A DNA stretch of 64,000 bases, taken from assembly GCF_002165135.1 (NCBI RefSeq), contig NZ_NFZQ01000001.1, positions 372,001-436,000 on the forward strand, given 5' to 3'. Each line of letters begins with the position of its first letter. Positions within the stretch are counted from its first letter, which is position 1. The stretch is from Pseudomonas sp. SID14000. Its GTDB lineage: Bacteria > Pseudomonadota > Gammaproteobacteria > Pseudomonadales > Pseudomonadaceae. Shown in pieces: positions 31,315 through 42,152 of this stretch. Made by a program: the position numbers and the translations under genes. The notes under the pieces are model-generated. The model did not search any database. It had not been told where the DNA came from and was given only the letters and a program-made list of their open reading frames with translations.

Positions 31315-34300
31315 ATGCAAAAGCTTTCCCGCTCGCCAACGGTATCCGCTCGCCACGCCGAGATCATTCAGGCCAGGTTTCCAGAATGGCTGCGCGACCT
31401 CACTGCGGATGAGATCAGCACTCTGCAAACATTCAGCCCTTCTTTGTGGGACAGGTTCGACCAAGCCAACCGCTCTCATCCACACATCGTTAAGGACTTG
31501 CTGCACGATTACGCTAGTTATCGCAAAAGCACCGGCCAGCTGGCACTCACCGTCGGTACCCTTCCAACCGTTGAAGAGTATGCGGCACCGCTGCTGGCCG
31601 CTGCCATCAAGGCCCGGTTCCGTATCGATCTCGATGTTCGTACAACCTACCTGAATGACGCCCGCCAGTGGTTCTCGCATGCAAGCCATACCGAAGTTGC
31701 GAGCTATCCGAACGATATTCGAAAGCCAGTGCTACGTACCGACTACAGGACACTGTTGACCGCAGCGCTGCAAAATTTCAGCCCTTCCGAAACCGCCTTG
31801 GGTGCGCTGGATTTCGATCAACGCATCCGCGCGAAGATCGCAACTGGCCCGTCGCTGGATAAAGGCACGCTTTACGACATAGAGCCTGCACATTTTGCTG
31901 CGCTTTGCCGCGACCTCGATTTGGGGCAAGGCTATCAAACACTCATAGACTCGACGCTGACGGCCACGACGGAACAGCGGATGGCCGAGAGCTCTGCGCT
32001 GCTGGTCGACGCTCATATGGCCTACCTGAAAGGTGATATAGGCGAGGCACTGTACAAGCGGATAAAAGCGGCAGCTGCCGGACAGTCTCCTGTTGACGGC
32101 TCTGCAGACCTGATCGCTTACGAGCTTCGGCTTTGGGATACGCCGCTTACCTCCGTGCTGGCTTTCAGCGACGATCTGAACACCTCCGCGCGCGCCCTGC
32201 CCGTGGTCGTACATATCCCTGGCGACCCCGTGGCGCCGCTGAAAGAGTATCCGTCATCAAGCGCCTTTGCCCAGGCGCTGGTTAAACGGCTAGAGCAGAT
32301 GAATTACCTCGATTTCTTCCAGCGCTTCTTCCCTGCACGGCACCGGGCCGAGTTGCGGAAAAAGGTCGTCGACTGCATCTACCCCTATACCTGGAGCCCG
32401 GAGGCCAATCTTTCGATACGTCAACGCAGCGCCAATCCCTCGTTGCATTTACGCGCTGGCAAGCTCGCCGGGCCACCACTGGACGAGATGTTGAAAAGGA
32501 AAGTGGCCTCGGTAAAAAACGATGCGCTGTTCCATGCCGTACCCACTCACCTGAAGGACCAACAAGCATTTGATGAGCGCATTCACCACTACCTGGCATT
32601 GGGCCTCGGCGCCCTCAATGCAGCGGCGTTCATCGTGCCCGTCCTTGGCCAGGCGATGGCTGTGATCAACGTCATGCAGCTGGCAGCCGAAACCTTCGAT
32701 GGCATCCAGGCTTGGTCGCGCGGCGAACAGGAGCAGGCCTGGGGCTACCTGACAGATGTGATCGAAAACCTGGCATTGATCGGCGCACTGGGTGCGGCAG
32801 GCCAAAGTAGCGTACCAGCCAGGGAAATCATCCCTGTGGAAACCCCTTCCTTCATCACCGAACTGGAGCCGGTGACAATGCCCGATGGGCAAGAGCGTTT
32901 ATGGAAACCAGACATGACGCCGTATGCCCACGACATCATTCTCCCTCCCGGCCTACAACCAGACCAATACGGCATATACCACTATCAGGACAAGGCCTGG
33001 GTCGCCATCGAGGACAAGTTCTTTGCGGTTACCCGCAACCTGAAAGAAGCCGACTACCGCGCCCGGCACGCCACGCTACCCGGGACCTATGAGCCAAAGC
33101 TCCGCCATAACGGGGTTGGCACATGGCAACATGAACTGGACCGCCCGCTGCAATGGCAAGGCCCCAAACTGGTACGACGCCTGGGCGCTGAATTCTGGCG
33201 GCTGGATCACCAGACAGCACAGCGAATCCTGCGCGTCAGTGGCACCCACGAAGCCGTACTACGCCGCGCCTTGAGCGAAAACGACAGGCCTCCGGCACTA
33301 CTGGAAGACACAAGGCGACGCTTCGCAGCGGACGAGCAAGCCCGGTACGCCTATTCAGCACGCGAAGCGACTGCCAGGGCCGAGGCGTTCGACAACTTCT
33401 ACCTGACGCTGTCCAGAACTGACGACCCAGCGGCACTGGCCATACAGCAGCACTATCCACAACTACCATTGGCCATCGCCGAGGAGCTTGGATTCCACGC
33501 TACTGCCGAGGAGCTGAGCCAGCTATCGCAGGGCCGGGTACCTCTTCGTCTCGCCCAGGAAATCAGGGTTTATCAGCAGGAAGTGCGCCTGGCTCGCGCC
33601 TACGAAGGGCTATATCTGCAGGCACCGACCTATAATCCAGACACAGACCGACTGATCTTCCACAGCCTCGATCGGATTGGCGGATGGTCAGATCAGCTGC
33701 GCCTGGAAATACGCGATCACTGGCACGGCGGCGCGTTGATCGACAGCATCGGGGAACCCGACGCACCAACCCGCAGGATCCTTCTGCGTGATGGCACACT
33801 GTACCAGGCCCAAGATCATCAAGGCCTTCACTTGAATGGCGCTGACAATCTCTACGCATCGGTGCTGCACGCATTGCCTGACGATATGCGTACGGCGTTG
33901 GGCTTACCCGGCACATGGCAAAGCCAGGACCTGCAAGCGGCCGTACAGCATAACCCACTGTCACGCCATGCCTTGCGCAAGGTACTGGGAATGCAACCCT
34001 CCTATCCCGCCAGCGTACCGCCCATGCGCCTGGCAGGGGGCCGTATCGGTTACGCCTTGAGCGGCAGGGGGGCGCTAGGCAATTTCATTGCAAGGGACAC
34101 CCTGCTCGACTTGATACTGACTTTGCAACTAGGTTCAAGCCTGGACCTGGAGCCGGAGAACATACTCAGGGCACTGGAGGCAAACTACGACCGCCAGAGC
34201 ATTCTGGACAGGCTGCGGCAGCTTCTGGACGAGCGCAGCCAGCTTGCACAAGCCTTGGATACATGGGGGGCAGGCTCGGCCCATTCATTGGACCCGCAAG

Positions 34301-36825
34301 CCGAAGCACCAGGTCGGGCGAGGTTGGTAGAAGCAATCTGGCAAGCATGGTTCGATACAGCCTTGGCCGATGTAATGGAGACCCCGACCACACTGTGGCT
34401 GCAAGAGATATCGCCGACACTGCTACCTACCCGCTTGCCTGCTTTCCTCACGCACCGGATCAGGCAACTTCGCATCCAGACAACGACCCCGACGGCCCAT
34501 GACTTCGTCCGCGCTCATGAAACGATCGTCGCTTTCCTCGAGCAATTCAGCGACCTGAGATCGCTGGAGCTGACCACCGCGATCTACAACCCCAGTAATG
34601 TGAGCCTGCCCCTGCTGCCTACACTTTTCAGCCGTTTCCCCAACCTGCAGGAGTTGCGTCTGATCAACCAGAGCCTGGTGATCGGTACATGGGAAATACA
34701 AGGACTACGGGCTATGCCACACCTTGAAGTCCTGGACCTGTCCGGCAACCTTGTACCAGATCCCGCCAACCTTGCGCATTTACTGCAAATGCGTCTGCGC
34801 TACCTCGGCCTTGATCGCATAGCGCTACGTCAATGGCCCACCTGGATCGCGCCTGCCAACCTGGAAGGCGTGGGGATACTCTCATTGAGAGAAAACACCA
34901 TCACCAGTATCCCGGATGACCTTTTCAACCAGCCCAGTTCCCATACTGCGCCGACGCGGATCAACCTGCATGGCAATGTTCTGACGGATCGAACCATTCG
35001 CAGGATCCTGCTTGACTGGAACCGCCCGGAATACCCTTTGCGGTTTGAATTGGATGTGCCGCAATGGCTGCAAACTCGAATAGAGCATCTGCAAACCGAA
35101 CGCTCCGAACTGAATGCTGCCATCGAGCAATGGACTAACGATCAGGCTTCGTCGTCCACCCAAGCAGCGGACCGGCAACATATAGGCGAATGCATCCTGA
35201 ATGCCTGGCGTCGCCACGCCGAAGGGGACAACTTTTCAGCACTGGAGCTCAGAAATGTCAGCCTCGAACATTTTCCTGAACGATTGCCAGCATTTTTCTG
35301 CAATCGCCTGCGCAGCCTGCAGCTTGACCGGATAACTTTCTGGCAGCCCCAGCTGGACAATTTCCTGATGCGCTTTCCTAACCTGGAGGCGCTGAGAATG
35401 CATGGTCATGTCTACCCGCTACAGTCAGTCCCGAATGCCTTGCTGCGGTTGGACCAGCTTCGAACAGTGGTACTGGTAGACCAAGGCCTGCTGGTGGATC
35501 AGCAGGCCATGACGCTACTTGGCCAAATCCGCCAACTGGACACACTTGAACTTAGCGGCAACACCATCGGCCAGATCACTGACCATTCAACTTTGCCGCG
35601 GCGCTTGAGCCTGCTGCACCTGGATAACACAGGTTTGGTCGCCTGGCCCGAATGGGTCGAACCTATGCTGCCACTCAGCGTTCTGGACCTGGACCACAAC
35701 CAGATCAGCACGTTGCCTGCGCATATTCTCGAAAATCCGCGCAACGACGGCCTTCATACAGAAATTTCACTGATGGGCAACCCGTTGAGCCGGGAAACCA
35801 TGATAAGTGCACATACCTCCGAGGGGTATCACCGACGCTATTCTTTCAATATCGACTTGCCGCCTGATATCGAGGCGATGTCCCCCATCTTCCACTCCGA
35901 CTCCGATAGCAGCTCCCTGGCATCCAGTGGGCATGTGCACTCACCGGCACCCTTGGAGCAAGAGGTACCTACCGTTGATCACTGGCTATCGACACAGGAT
36001 GGACAAGCGAGCACACGCAGAACCGTCTGGGCCAGACTGGAGCAGCACGACGCCAATAACAACCTGCTGCGCCTGGTACAGCGCCTGACACACACTGCAC
36101 CTTATCGCAACACTGCCCTGCGTCCCGAGCTGGTTCAGCGCGTGTGGGCGGTGATAGAGGCTGCGGACCGTGATGATGGCCTGCGCGCCTTGTTCAACGG
36201 GATAGCACAAGAGGCGTTACCCCAAGCTGACGGCAACCAGACTTGTGCAGACGGCGCGCTGCTGGTGTTCGGCCAGATTGAACAGCAGATACTCCTGGAA
36301 AGCATCCTTGGCGGACCGCGTGAGCACTATGGCGAAAACCTGTTCCGGTGGATGCGCAGCCAGTATCGCCTGCAGGCGCTTGACGAATACGCCGGCGCTC
36401 ACCTGGCCGGGCGGGACGAAGCAGAGGTACGGCTGGCGTACCGCTTGCGCCTGAGTACCGAGCTTGACCTGCCGCTGCCGCCACAAGGCATGCTCTATGA
36501 AGCATCGGCGCACGTGGGTCAGCGCGAGCGGGAAGCCGTTGTCGAGTATGTACGCCAACTTGAAGACGGTGACGGCTGGCTCAATTACGCCGCCGCGCAA
36601 GACCGCTGGGTCGAATACCTGAAAAGTACTGATGAAGCGTATTTCAGCCAACAGAAAGAGGCCTATGAGCTCAGCGTGCTCAACCTGCCTGACAGATACC
36701 CAGGCATGACCATAGAAGCACTACAGCCCATGTACGATCAACTCAGGCTCGACTACGACTCTCTGGTGCTCAGCCGCATTTATCAGCTGACCATTCAAAA
36801 GGGACGCGAGTACTTGCACGACTGA
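31315..36825 (+). CDS. Large toxin-like protein with leucine-rich repeats and a NEL E3 ubiquitin ligase domain
   Basis: An 1836-residue protein. GGAG stands six bases before the ATG. Residues 1 to about 500 resemble the dermonecrotic-toxin/DUF6543 region, with hydrophobic stretches at 427-454 and 482-496. Leucine-rich repeats run from about 1080 to 1480 (LEVLDLSGN, LDTLELSGN, LSVLDLDHNQI), then an acidic/Ser linker (about 1523-1540). The last 290 residues match the NEL ligase of IpaH/SspH effectors: CAD with Cys1644 and Asp1646, and LAYRLRLSTELDLPLPPQGML. No Sec signal peptide. It interrupts an otherwise conserved core order and looks less GC-rich than its neighbours, suggesting acquisition. 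Target and secretion route unknown. Confidence 0.85.
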   Translation: MQKLSRSPTVSARHAEIIQARFPEWLRDLTADEISTLQTFSPSLWDRFDQANRSHPHIVKDLLHDYASYRKSTGQLALTVGTLPTVEEYAAPLLAAAIKARFRIDLDVRTTYLNDARQWFSHASHTEVASYPNDIRKPVLRTDYRTLLTAALQNFSPSETALGALDFDQRIRAKIATGPSLDKGTLYDIEPAHFAALCRDLDLGQGYQTLIDSTLTATTEQRMAESSALLVDAHMAYLKGDIGEALYKRIKAAAAGQSPVDGSADLIAYELRLWDTPLTSVLAFSDDLNTSARALPVVVHIPGDPVAPLKEYPSSSAFAQALVKRLEQMNYLDFFQRFFPARHRAELRKKVVDCIYPYTWSPEANLSIRQRSANPSLHLRAGKLAGPPLDEMLKRKVASVKNDALFHAVPTHLKDQQAFDERIHHYLALGLGALNAAAFIVPVLGQAMAVINVMQLAAETFDGIQAWSRGEQEQAWGYLTDVIENLALIGALGAAGQSSVPAREIIPVETPSFITELEPVTMPDGQERLWKPDMTPYAHDIILPPGLQPDQYGIYHYQDKAWVAIEDKFFAVTRNLKEADYRARHATLPGTYEPKLRHNGVGTWQHELDRPLQWQGPKLVRRLGAEFWRLDHQTAQRILRVSGTHEAVLRRALSENDRPPALLEDTRRRFAADEQARYAYSAREATARAEAFDNFYLTLSRTDDPAALAIQQHYPQLPLAIAEELGFHATAEELSQLSQGRVPLRLAQEIRVYQQEVRLARAYEGLYLQAPTYNPDTDRLIFHSLDRIGGWSDQLRLEIRDHWHGGALIDSIGEPDAPTRRILLRDGTLYQAQDHQGLHLNGADNLYASVLHALPDDMRTALGLPGTWQSQDLQAAVQHNPLSRHALRKVLGMQPSYPASVPPMRLAGGRIGYALSGRGALGNFIARDTLLDLILTLQLGSSLDLEPENILRALEANYDRQSILDRLRQLLDERSQLAQALDTWGAGSAHSLDPQAEAPGRARLVEAIWQAWFDTALADVMETPTTLWLQEISPTLLPTRLPAFLTHRIRQLRIQTTTPTAHDFVRAHETIVAFLEQFSDLRSLELTTAIYNPSNVSLPLLPTLFSRFPNLQELRLINQSLVIGTWEIQGLRAMPHLEVLDLSGNLVPDPANLAHLLQMRLRYLGLDRIALRQWPTWIAPANLEGVGILSLRENTITSIPDDLFNQPSSHTAPTRINLHGNVLTDRTIRRILLDWNRPEYPLRFELDVPQWLQTRIEHLQTERSELNAAIEQWTNDQASSSTQAADRQHIGECILNAWRRHAEGDNFSALELRNVSLEHFPERLPAFFCNRLRSLQLDRITFWQPQLDNFLMRFPNLEALRMHGHVYPLQSVPNALLRLDQLRTVVLVDQGLLVDQQAMTLLGQIRQLDTLELSGNTIGQITDHSTLPRRLSLLHLDNTGLVAWPEWVEPMLPLSVLDLDHNQISTLPAHILENPRNDGLHTEISLMGNPLSRETMISAHTSEGYHRRYSFNIDLPPDIEAMSPIFHSDSDSSSLASSGHVHSPAPLEQEVPTVDHWLSTQDGQASTRRTVWARLEQHDANNNLLRLVQRLTHTAPYRNTALRPELVQRVWAVIEAADRDDGLRALFNGIAQEALPQADGNQTCADGALLVFGQIEQQILLESILGGPREHYGENLFRWMRSQYRLQALDEYAGAHLAGRDEAEVRLAYRLRLSTELDLPLPPQGMLYEASAHVGQREREAVVEYVRQLEDGDGWLNYAAAQDRWVEYLKSTDEAYFSQQKEAYELSVLNLPDRYPGMTIEALQPMYDQLRLDYDSLVLSRIYQLTIQKGREYLHD

Positions 36826-36835
36826 TAGACGCAAA

Positions 36836-36863
36836 GCCCGGCAGCCGTTAAACGCTGTCGGGC
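36836..36863. terminator. Hairpin between the convergent NEL gene and hutG
   Basis: GCCCGGCAGC / GCTGTCGGGC (one G-U pair) with an eight-base loop lies ten bases after the NEL-gene stop. The U tract is poor, so it is a moderate terminator candidate for either convergent transcript. Confidence 0.45.
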
Positions 36864-36892
36864 CTTGGCTACGGCTCACCTTCTGGACATGA

Positions 36893-37726
36893 CTACTTGT
36901 CAGCTGTTTCCGTCTTGTCCGAGCTATCGGCATAGCGTTCTTCCGCCCACTCCAGGCACGCCTGCAACAAGCGCTGCAGCACCTGTTGCGTCGGCTGCGC
37001 CAGGTCTTCGCGGTAGGCGAACGGCTCGGCTTCTTCCATGTAGGTGCTTTGCGCCAGCTCAAGCTGCACCGCATGGATATGGTTGGCCGGATCGCCATAA
37101 TGCCGGGTGATATGCCCGCCTTTGAAACGACCGTTGAGCACATGGCTGTAGCCCTGGGCTTGGGCGCAGACGCCTTGCAAGCGCTCGGCCAGTGCCGGGT
37201 CGCAACTGGCACCATTGAAGGTGCCCAGGTTGAAGTCCGGCAGCTTGCCGTCGAACAGGTGCGGGATCAGCGAACGAATCGAATGAGCATCCCACAGCAG
37301 GGCGTAGCCGAACTGCTCGCGCAGCCGCACCAACTCGCGACGAATCGTGTCGTGGTAGGGGCGCCAGATCTGCTCCAGATACTGCTTGCGCTCCTCGCCT
37401 GTCGGCGCCAGCCCGTCCTTGAACAATGGCTCGCCATCGAACAGCGTGGCCGGGTACAGGCCAGTGGTGGCACCGGCGTACAGCGGCTTGTCGTCATCCG
37501 GGCGGTTCAGGTCGATGACGAAACGCGAATACTCCGCTGCCACCACACTGGCGCCCATCTCACGGGCAAAGTCATACAGCCGTGGAATATGCCAGTCGGT
37601 GTCCGGCAGACTGCGCGCCTGGTCGACCAGACCATCTTGTACAGCCGGCGACAATTTCAGGCCAGCATGGGGCATGCTGATCAGTAGCGGCAGGCGGCCC
37701 TGGTGAAAACTCAGTACCTTGTCCAT
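36893..37726 (-). CDS. hutG: N-formylglutamate deformylase
   Basis: Last step of the five-step histidine pathway: N-formylglutamate to glutamate and formate. The 277 residues begin MDKVLSFHQGRLPLLISMPHAGL; the metal-binding pattern SMPHAG and LLWDAHSIRS are family features. Its use matches the presence of hutF, since the HutF route yields formylglutamate instead of releasing formamide. It is the distal gene of the hutU-H-T-I-G group. Confidence 0.95.
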   Translation of the reverse strand: MDKVLSFHQGRLPLLISMPHAGLKLSPAVQDGLVDQARSLPDTDWHIPRLYDFAREMGASVVAAEYSRFVIDLNRPDDDKPLYAGATTGLYPATLFDGEPLFKDGLAPTGEERKQYLEQIWRPYHDTIRRELVRLREQFGYALLWDAHSIRSLIPHLFDGKLPDFNLGTFNGASCDPALAERLQGVCAQAQGYSHVLNGRFKGGHITRHYGDPANHIHAVQLELAQSTYMEEAEPFAYREDLAQPTQQVLQRLLQACLEWAEERYADSSDKTETADK

Positions 37727-37736
37727 CGTGCCTCAC

Positions 37737-38942
37737 TCAGTTGGAAATCTCGTGGCCCTTGCGCACCACACGCTTGGGCAGGTCGCCGCCCAGCCAGTAG
37801 GCCAGGTCGGCGGGGCGTTCGATTTGCCAGGCAACGAAGTCGGCCACCTTGCCCACTTCCAGCGAGCCGTGGCTGTCGCCCAGGCCCAGCGCCGTCGCGG
37901 CATGCACGGTGACACCGGCCAAGGCTTCTTCCGGGGTCATGCGGAAGCAGGTGCAGCCCATGTTCAGCATCAGCCGCAGCGACAGCCCTGGCGAGGTGCC
38001 AGGGTTGAGGTCGCTGGCCAGAGCAATCTTCACGCCGTGGCGGCGCAACGCGTCCATCGGCGGCAGTTGGGTTTCACGCAGGAAATAGAACGCACCCGGC
38101 AGCAGCACGGCGACCGTGCCGGCTTTCGCCATGGCAATGGCGTCGTCCTCGGTCATGAACTCCAGGTGGTCGGCCGACAGCGCCTGGTAGCGCGCCGCCA
38201 GGCTGGAACCGTGCAGCGACGACAACTGTTCGGCGTGCAGCTTGACCGGCAGGCCCAGCTCGCGTGCCTTGATGAACAGCCGCTCGACCTGGGCCGGGGA
38301 GAACGCCAGGTGTTCGCAGAAGGCATCCACTGCGTCCACCAGGCCTTCGGCGGCAAGGGCCGGCAGCATTTCGTCGCAGATGTGCGCGATGTAGTCGTCA
38401 GCCCGGCCGGCGTACTCCGGCGGCAAGGCGTGGGCGGCAAGGCAGGTGGCGCGCACCGCCAGCGGCAACTCGTCGGCCAGGCGCCGGGCCACGCGCAGCA
38501 TCTTGCGCTCGTTGGCCAGGTCCAGGCCGTAGCCGGACTTGATCTCGATGGTGGTCACGCCGTCGCGCATCAGCGCCTGGACCCGCTGGCGAGCACTGGC
38601 GAACAGCTCGTCCTCGCTGGCCGCACGGGTGGCCCGCACGGTGCTGGCGATGCCACCGCCCTGTGCGGCGATTTCGGCATAGCTCACGCCCTGCAGGCGC
38701 TGCTCGAACTCACCGCTGCGGTTGCCACCGAACACCGCGTGGGTGTGACAGTCGATCAACCCCGGGGTGACCCAGGCGCCGCCCAGGTCCACCGTACGCT
38801 CGGCCTCGACCGACGCCAGCTCGGCGCGTGGGCCGATCCACTCGATCAGCCCGGCGTTGGTGATGATGGCCGCGTCCTCGATGGCCGAGTAACGGCCCTC
38901 GGCCATGGTTGCCACATGGCAGTGCTGCCAGACGGTTCTCAT
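37737..38942 (-). CDS. hutI: Imidazolonepropionase
   Basis: Hydrolyses 4-imidazolone-5-propionate to N-formimino-glutamate. A 401-residue amidohydrolase with the zinc motif [10 protein letters not shown] and a conserved substrate region ([20 protein letters not shown]). Ten bases separate its stop from the hutG start, so the genes are co-transcribed. Confidence 0.96.
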   Translation of the reverse strand: MRTVWQHCHVATMAEGRYSAIEDAAIITNAGLIEWIGPRAELASVEAERTVDLGGAWVTPGLIDCHTHAVFGGNRSGEFEQRLQGVSYAEIAAQGGGIASTVRATRAASEDELFASARQRVQALMRDGVTTIEIKSGYGLDLANERKMLRVARRLADELPLAVRATCLAAHALPPEYAGRADDYIAHICDEMLPALAAEGLVDAVDAFCEHLAFSPAQVERLFIKARELGLPVKLHAEQLSSLHGSSLAARYQALSADHLEFMTEDDAIAMAKAGTVAVLLPGAFYFLRETQLPPMDALRRHGVKIALASDLNPGTSPGLSLRLMLNMGCTCFRMTPEEALAGVTVHAATALGLGDSHGSLEVGKVADFVAWQIERPADLAYWLGGDLPKRVVRKGHEISN

Positions 38943-38957
38943 ACATTAACTCCTGTA

Positions 38958-40361
38958 CTAGCGGTGCAGCTCGGCCGGTTCCGCTGCCGGATTGCCCTGC
39001 CCTGCGCGCGGTTTGCACCACAGCAGGTAGGACGCCACCAGGAACACCACCCAGACCACGCCGACGAGCAATGCCGCCTGGGTATCCGGGAAGTAACCGA
39101 GCACGCCAAAGATGAACACCATGAACGCAATGGCCATGGCTGGGCCGTATGGCCAGAACGGTACCGGGAACTGCAGCTGGGCCACCTGCTCACGGCTCAT
39201 GCTGCGGCGCATGGCCACCTGGGTGAGCAGGATCATCAGCCACACCCACACAGTGGCGAAGGTGGCGATCGAGGCGATCAGCAGGAACACGTTCTCCGGG
39301 ATCAGGTAGTTGAGCAGTACGCCGATCAGCAGCGCAGCCCCCATCACCACCACGGTCATCCAAGGCACGCCGTGCTTCGACAGCTTGCTGAAGCCGCGTG
39401 GAGCGTGGCCCTGCTGAGCGAGGCCGTACATCATGCGGCCGGCGCCGAAGATGTCGCTGTTGATGGCCGAGATCGCGGCGGAAATCACCACGATGTTCAG
39501 CACAGCGGCGGCGGAACCGATGCCCAGGTTGCTGAAGATCTGCACGAAGGGGCTGCCCTGGCTACCGATTTGCGGCCATGGGTACAGGCACATCAGCACG
39601 AACAGGGTGAGCACGTAGAACAGCAGGATGCGCAGCGGCACGGCGTTGATCGCCTTGGGGATAACCCGCTGCGGGTCCTTGGCCTCACCGGCGGTGACGC
39701 CAATGATCTCGATGCCGCCGAAGGCGAACATCACCACGGCAAAGGAGGCGATCAGGCCACCCACGCCATTGGGCATGAAGCCGCCGTGGTCGAACAGGTT
39801 GCTGACACCCACGGCATGCCCGGTACCTACCTGGCTGAAGCCGAAGGCCATGATGCCCAGGCCGGCCAGGATCATCGCCACGATGGCGCCGACCTTGAGC
39901 AGTGATAGCCAGAATTCCATTTCGCCAAAGACCTTGACGTTGCACAGGTTGAGGCCGCCGATCAGGAAGACGATGCCCAGCACCCAGACCCAACGGGCCA
40001 CTTCCGGGAACCAGAAGCCCATGTAGATACCGAAGGCGGTGACGTCGGCGATGGCGACAATGACCATCTCGAAGGCGTAGGTCCAACCGAGGATGAAGCC
40101 GGCCATGGGGCCAAGATAGGTGCTGGCGTAGTGCCCGAAAGAGCCCGCAACCGGGTTATGCACGGCCATTTCGCCGAGCGCGCGCATGACCATGAACACG
40201 GCGGCGCCGCCGATCAGGTAGGCCAGCAGCACGGCCGGGCCGGCCATCTGGATAGCCGAGGCGGAACCGTAGAACAGGCCGGTGCCGATGGCGGAACCGA
40301 GGGCCATGAAACGGATGTGGCGGGCGGATAGGCCGCGCTTGAGACCTTGAGCTTGTTGCAT
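38958..40361 (-). CDS. hutT: Amino-acid permease of the hut cluster (HutT/ProY-like)
   Basis: A 467-residue transporter of the APC family, amino acid transporter subgroup, with about twelve membrane helices. The first helix region contains [17 protein letters not shown], the conserved substrate/sodium-site loop. Homologues are annotated ProY, but placement between hutH and hutI argues for histidine uptake. AAAAACAA directly before the ribosome site AAGGA is a candidate Crc/Hfq target. Confidence 0.88.
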   Translation of the reverse strand: MQQAQGLKRGLSARHIRFMALGSAIGTGLFYGSASAIQMAGPAVLLAYLIGGAAVFMVMRALGEMAVHNPVAGSFGHYASTYLGPMAGFILGWTYAFEMVIVAIADVTAFGIYMGFWFPEVARWVWVLGIVFLIGGLNLCNVKVFGEMEFWLSLLKVGAIVAMILAGLGIMAFGFSQVGTGHAVGVSNLFDHGGFMPNGVGGLIASFAVVMFAFGGIEIIGVTAGEAKDPQRVIPKAINAVPLRILLFYVLTLFVLMCLYPWPQIGSQGSPFVQIFSNLGIGSAAAVLNIVVISAAISAINSDIFGAGRMMYGLAQQGHAPRGFSKLSKHGVPWMTVVVMGAALLIGVLLNYLIPENVFLLIASIATFATVWVWLMILLTQVAMRRSMSREQVAQLQFPVPFWPYGPAMAIAFMVFIFGVLGYFPDTQAALLVGVVWVVFLVASYLLWCKPRAGQGNPAAEPAELHR

Positions 40362-40375
40362 GTCACGTCCTTAAA

Positions 40376-40383
40376 TTGTTTTT
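40376..40383 (-). promoter_or_regulatory. Candidate Crc/Hfq CA-motif before hutT
   Basis: On the minus strand AAAAACAA is followed three bases later by the AAGGA ribosome site of hutT. It fits AAnAAnAA, though an A-rich run fits easily by chance, so support is lower than for hutU. Confidence 0.4.
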
Positions 40384-40400
40384 GTGGTCGTGAGATCGAG

Positions 40401-40505
40401 GGGGCTGCCTTGCAGCCCTTTCGCAGCACAAGGCTGCTCCTGCAAGGGAGCGCGTCGCCTTTGCAGAAGCAGCCTTGTGCTGCGAATGGGCCGCACAGCG
40501 GCCCC
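40401..40505. repeat. Inverted repeat pair, CAAGGCTGCTCC family
   Basis: GGGGCTGCCTTGCAGCCCTTTCGCAGCACAAGGCTGCTCC faces GGAGCGCGTCGCC...AGCAGCCTTGTGCTGCGAATGGGCC in the hutH-hutT gap. This is a second REP-like family, also found near 48.3 kb. It could modulate expression of distal hut genes. Confidence 0.75.
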
Positions 40506-40512
40506 GAGGGCA

Positions 40513-42045
40513 TTACAGGCTTGGCAGCACACCGGCCGGCAGCAGACCGGTCAGGCTACCTTTGGCCAACAGTTCCACGGCCTTTTCGATGTCAGGCGCG
40601 AAGAAACGGTCACGGTCGTAGTGCGGCACTTCGCTGCGCAGCGCCTGGCGCGCCTGCTCCAGCTTGGCCGAAGTCTTGAGGCCCTTGCGCAGGTCCAGGC
40701 CCTGGCAGGCGCCCAGCCATTCGATGGCCAGAACGCCACGGGTGTTTTCGGCCATTTCCCACAGGCGCTTGCCGGCAGCCGGGGCCATCGACACGTGGTC
40801 TTCCTGGTTGGCCGAGGTAGGCAGGCTGTCGACGCTGTGCGGGTGCGACAGGGCCTTGTTCTCGCTGGCCAGGGCAGCAGCAGTGACCTGGGCGATCATG
40901 AAGCCGGAGTTGACCCCGCCGTTTTCCACCAGGAACGGCGGCAGTTGGGACATGTGCTTGTCCATCATCAGCGAGATACGGCGCTCGCTGAGTGAACCGA
41001 TTTCGGCAATGGCCAGGGCGATGTTGTCGGCGGCCATGGCCACCGGCTCGGCGTGGAAGTTGCCGCCGGAAATCACGTCACCTTCGGCAGCGAACACCAG
41101 CGGGTTGTCCGACACGGCGTTGGCTTCGATGCCCAACACCTCGGCGGCCTGGCGCAGCTGGGTCAGGCAGGCGCCCATGACCTGAGGCTGGCAGCGCAGC
41201 GAGTACGGGTCCTGGACCTTGTCGCAGTTCTTGTGCGACAGCGACACTTCGCTGGAGTCGCCCAGCAGGTCACGGAAGCAGGCAGCAGTGTCGATCTGGC
41301 CGCGCTGGCCACGCACTTCGTGGATGCGCGCATCGAACGGCGAGCGCGAGCCCAGTGCGGCTTCGACGCTCAGGCCGCCACAGGCAATGGCGGCGGCGTA
41401 CAAGTCTTCGCCCTGGAACAGGCCACGCAAGGCATAGGCGGTGGACGCCTGGGTGCCGTTGAGCAGGGCCAGGCCCTCCTTGGCGGCCAGGGTCAGCGGC
41501 TCGAGGCCGGCTACAGCCAGGGCTTCGGTGGCCGGCAGCCACTGGCCCTTGTAGCGGGCCTTGCCTTCACCCAGCAGCACCAGCGACATGTGCGCCAGCG
41601 GGGCGAGGTCACCGGAAGCGCCCACCGAGCCCTTGAGTGGAATGTGCGGGTAGACTTCGGCGTTGACCAGGGCAATCAGCGCGTCGATGACTTTGCGTCG
41701 GATACCGGAGAAGCCACGGCTGAGGCTGTTGATCTTCAGCACCATGATCAGCCGCACCAGGTCGTCATCCAGCGGCGCGCCGACACCGGCGGCGTGGGAC
41801 AGCACCAGCGAGCGCTGCAGGTTTTCCAGATCGTGGCTGGCGATGCGGGTCGAGGCCAGCAGGCCGAAACCGGTGTTGATGCCGTAGGCAGTACGGTCTT
41901 CGGCAATGATCTGCTCGACGCAGGCAACGCTGGCGTCGATGGCCGGCGCGGCGCTGGCGTCCAGTTGCAGACGCACGGGCGCGGCATGAATGGCGCGCAG
42001 CTGGGCCAAGGTCAGGGTGCCGGGCTTGAGGGTCAATTCGGTCAC
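40513..42045 (-). CDS. hutH: Histidine ammonia-lyase
   Basis: First step of histidine breakdown: removal of ammonia to give urocanate. A 510-residue enzyme with the Ala143-Ser144-Gly145 triplet ([17 protein letters not shown]), which cyclises to the MIO cofactor. The tyrosine loop [10 protein letters not shown] is also present. It lies downstream of hutU with a 107-base gap. Confidence 0.98.
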   Translation of the reverse strand: MTELTLKPGTLTLAQLRAIHAAPVRLQLDASAAPAIDASVACVEQIIAEDRTAYGINTGFGLLASTRIASHDLENLQRSLVLSHAAGVGAPLDDDLVRLIMVLKINSLSRGFSGIRRKVIDALIALVNAEVYPHIPLKGSVGASGDLAPLAHMSLVLLGEGKARYKGQWLPATEALAVAGLEPLTLAAKEGLALLNGTQASTAYALRGLFQGEDLYAAAIACGGLSVEAALGSRSPFDARIHEVRGQRGQIDTAACFRDLLGDSSEVSLSHKNCDKVQDPYSLRCQPQVMGACLTQLRQAAEVLGIEANAVSDNPLVFAAEGDVISGGNFHAEPVAMAADNIALAIAEIGSLSERRISLMMDKHMSQLPPFLVENGGVNSGFMIAQVTAAALASENKALSHPHSVDSLPTSANQEDHVSMAPAAGKRLWEMAENTRGVLAIEWLGACQGLDLRKGLKTSAKLEQARQALRSEVPHYDRDRFFAPDIEKAVELLAKGSLTGLLPAGVLPSL

Positions 42046-42152
42046 TTCACTACTCCAATCGCGTGGAGCCGCAGGCCCGTTCGTGAGTGCCTGCGTGCTC
42101 CTTCTTGTTGTTCAGTATCACCCCTTGTGGGGTGCGATCCAAAGCGTGGCGA

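Noticed and set aside
31315..36825. NEL-domain gene as a frameshifted or decayed toxin
   Set aside because: The frame is open for 1836 codons, with a ribosome site and all key ligase residues, so it appears intact.
37719..39905. A 728-codon open frame on the plus strand
   Set aside because: It lies fully antisense to hutI and hutT, both of which are clear enzymes/transporters. His/Gly/Gln/Val-rich translation is the usual shadow of GC-rich coding DNA.
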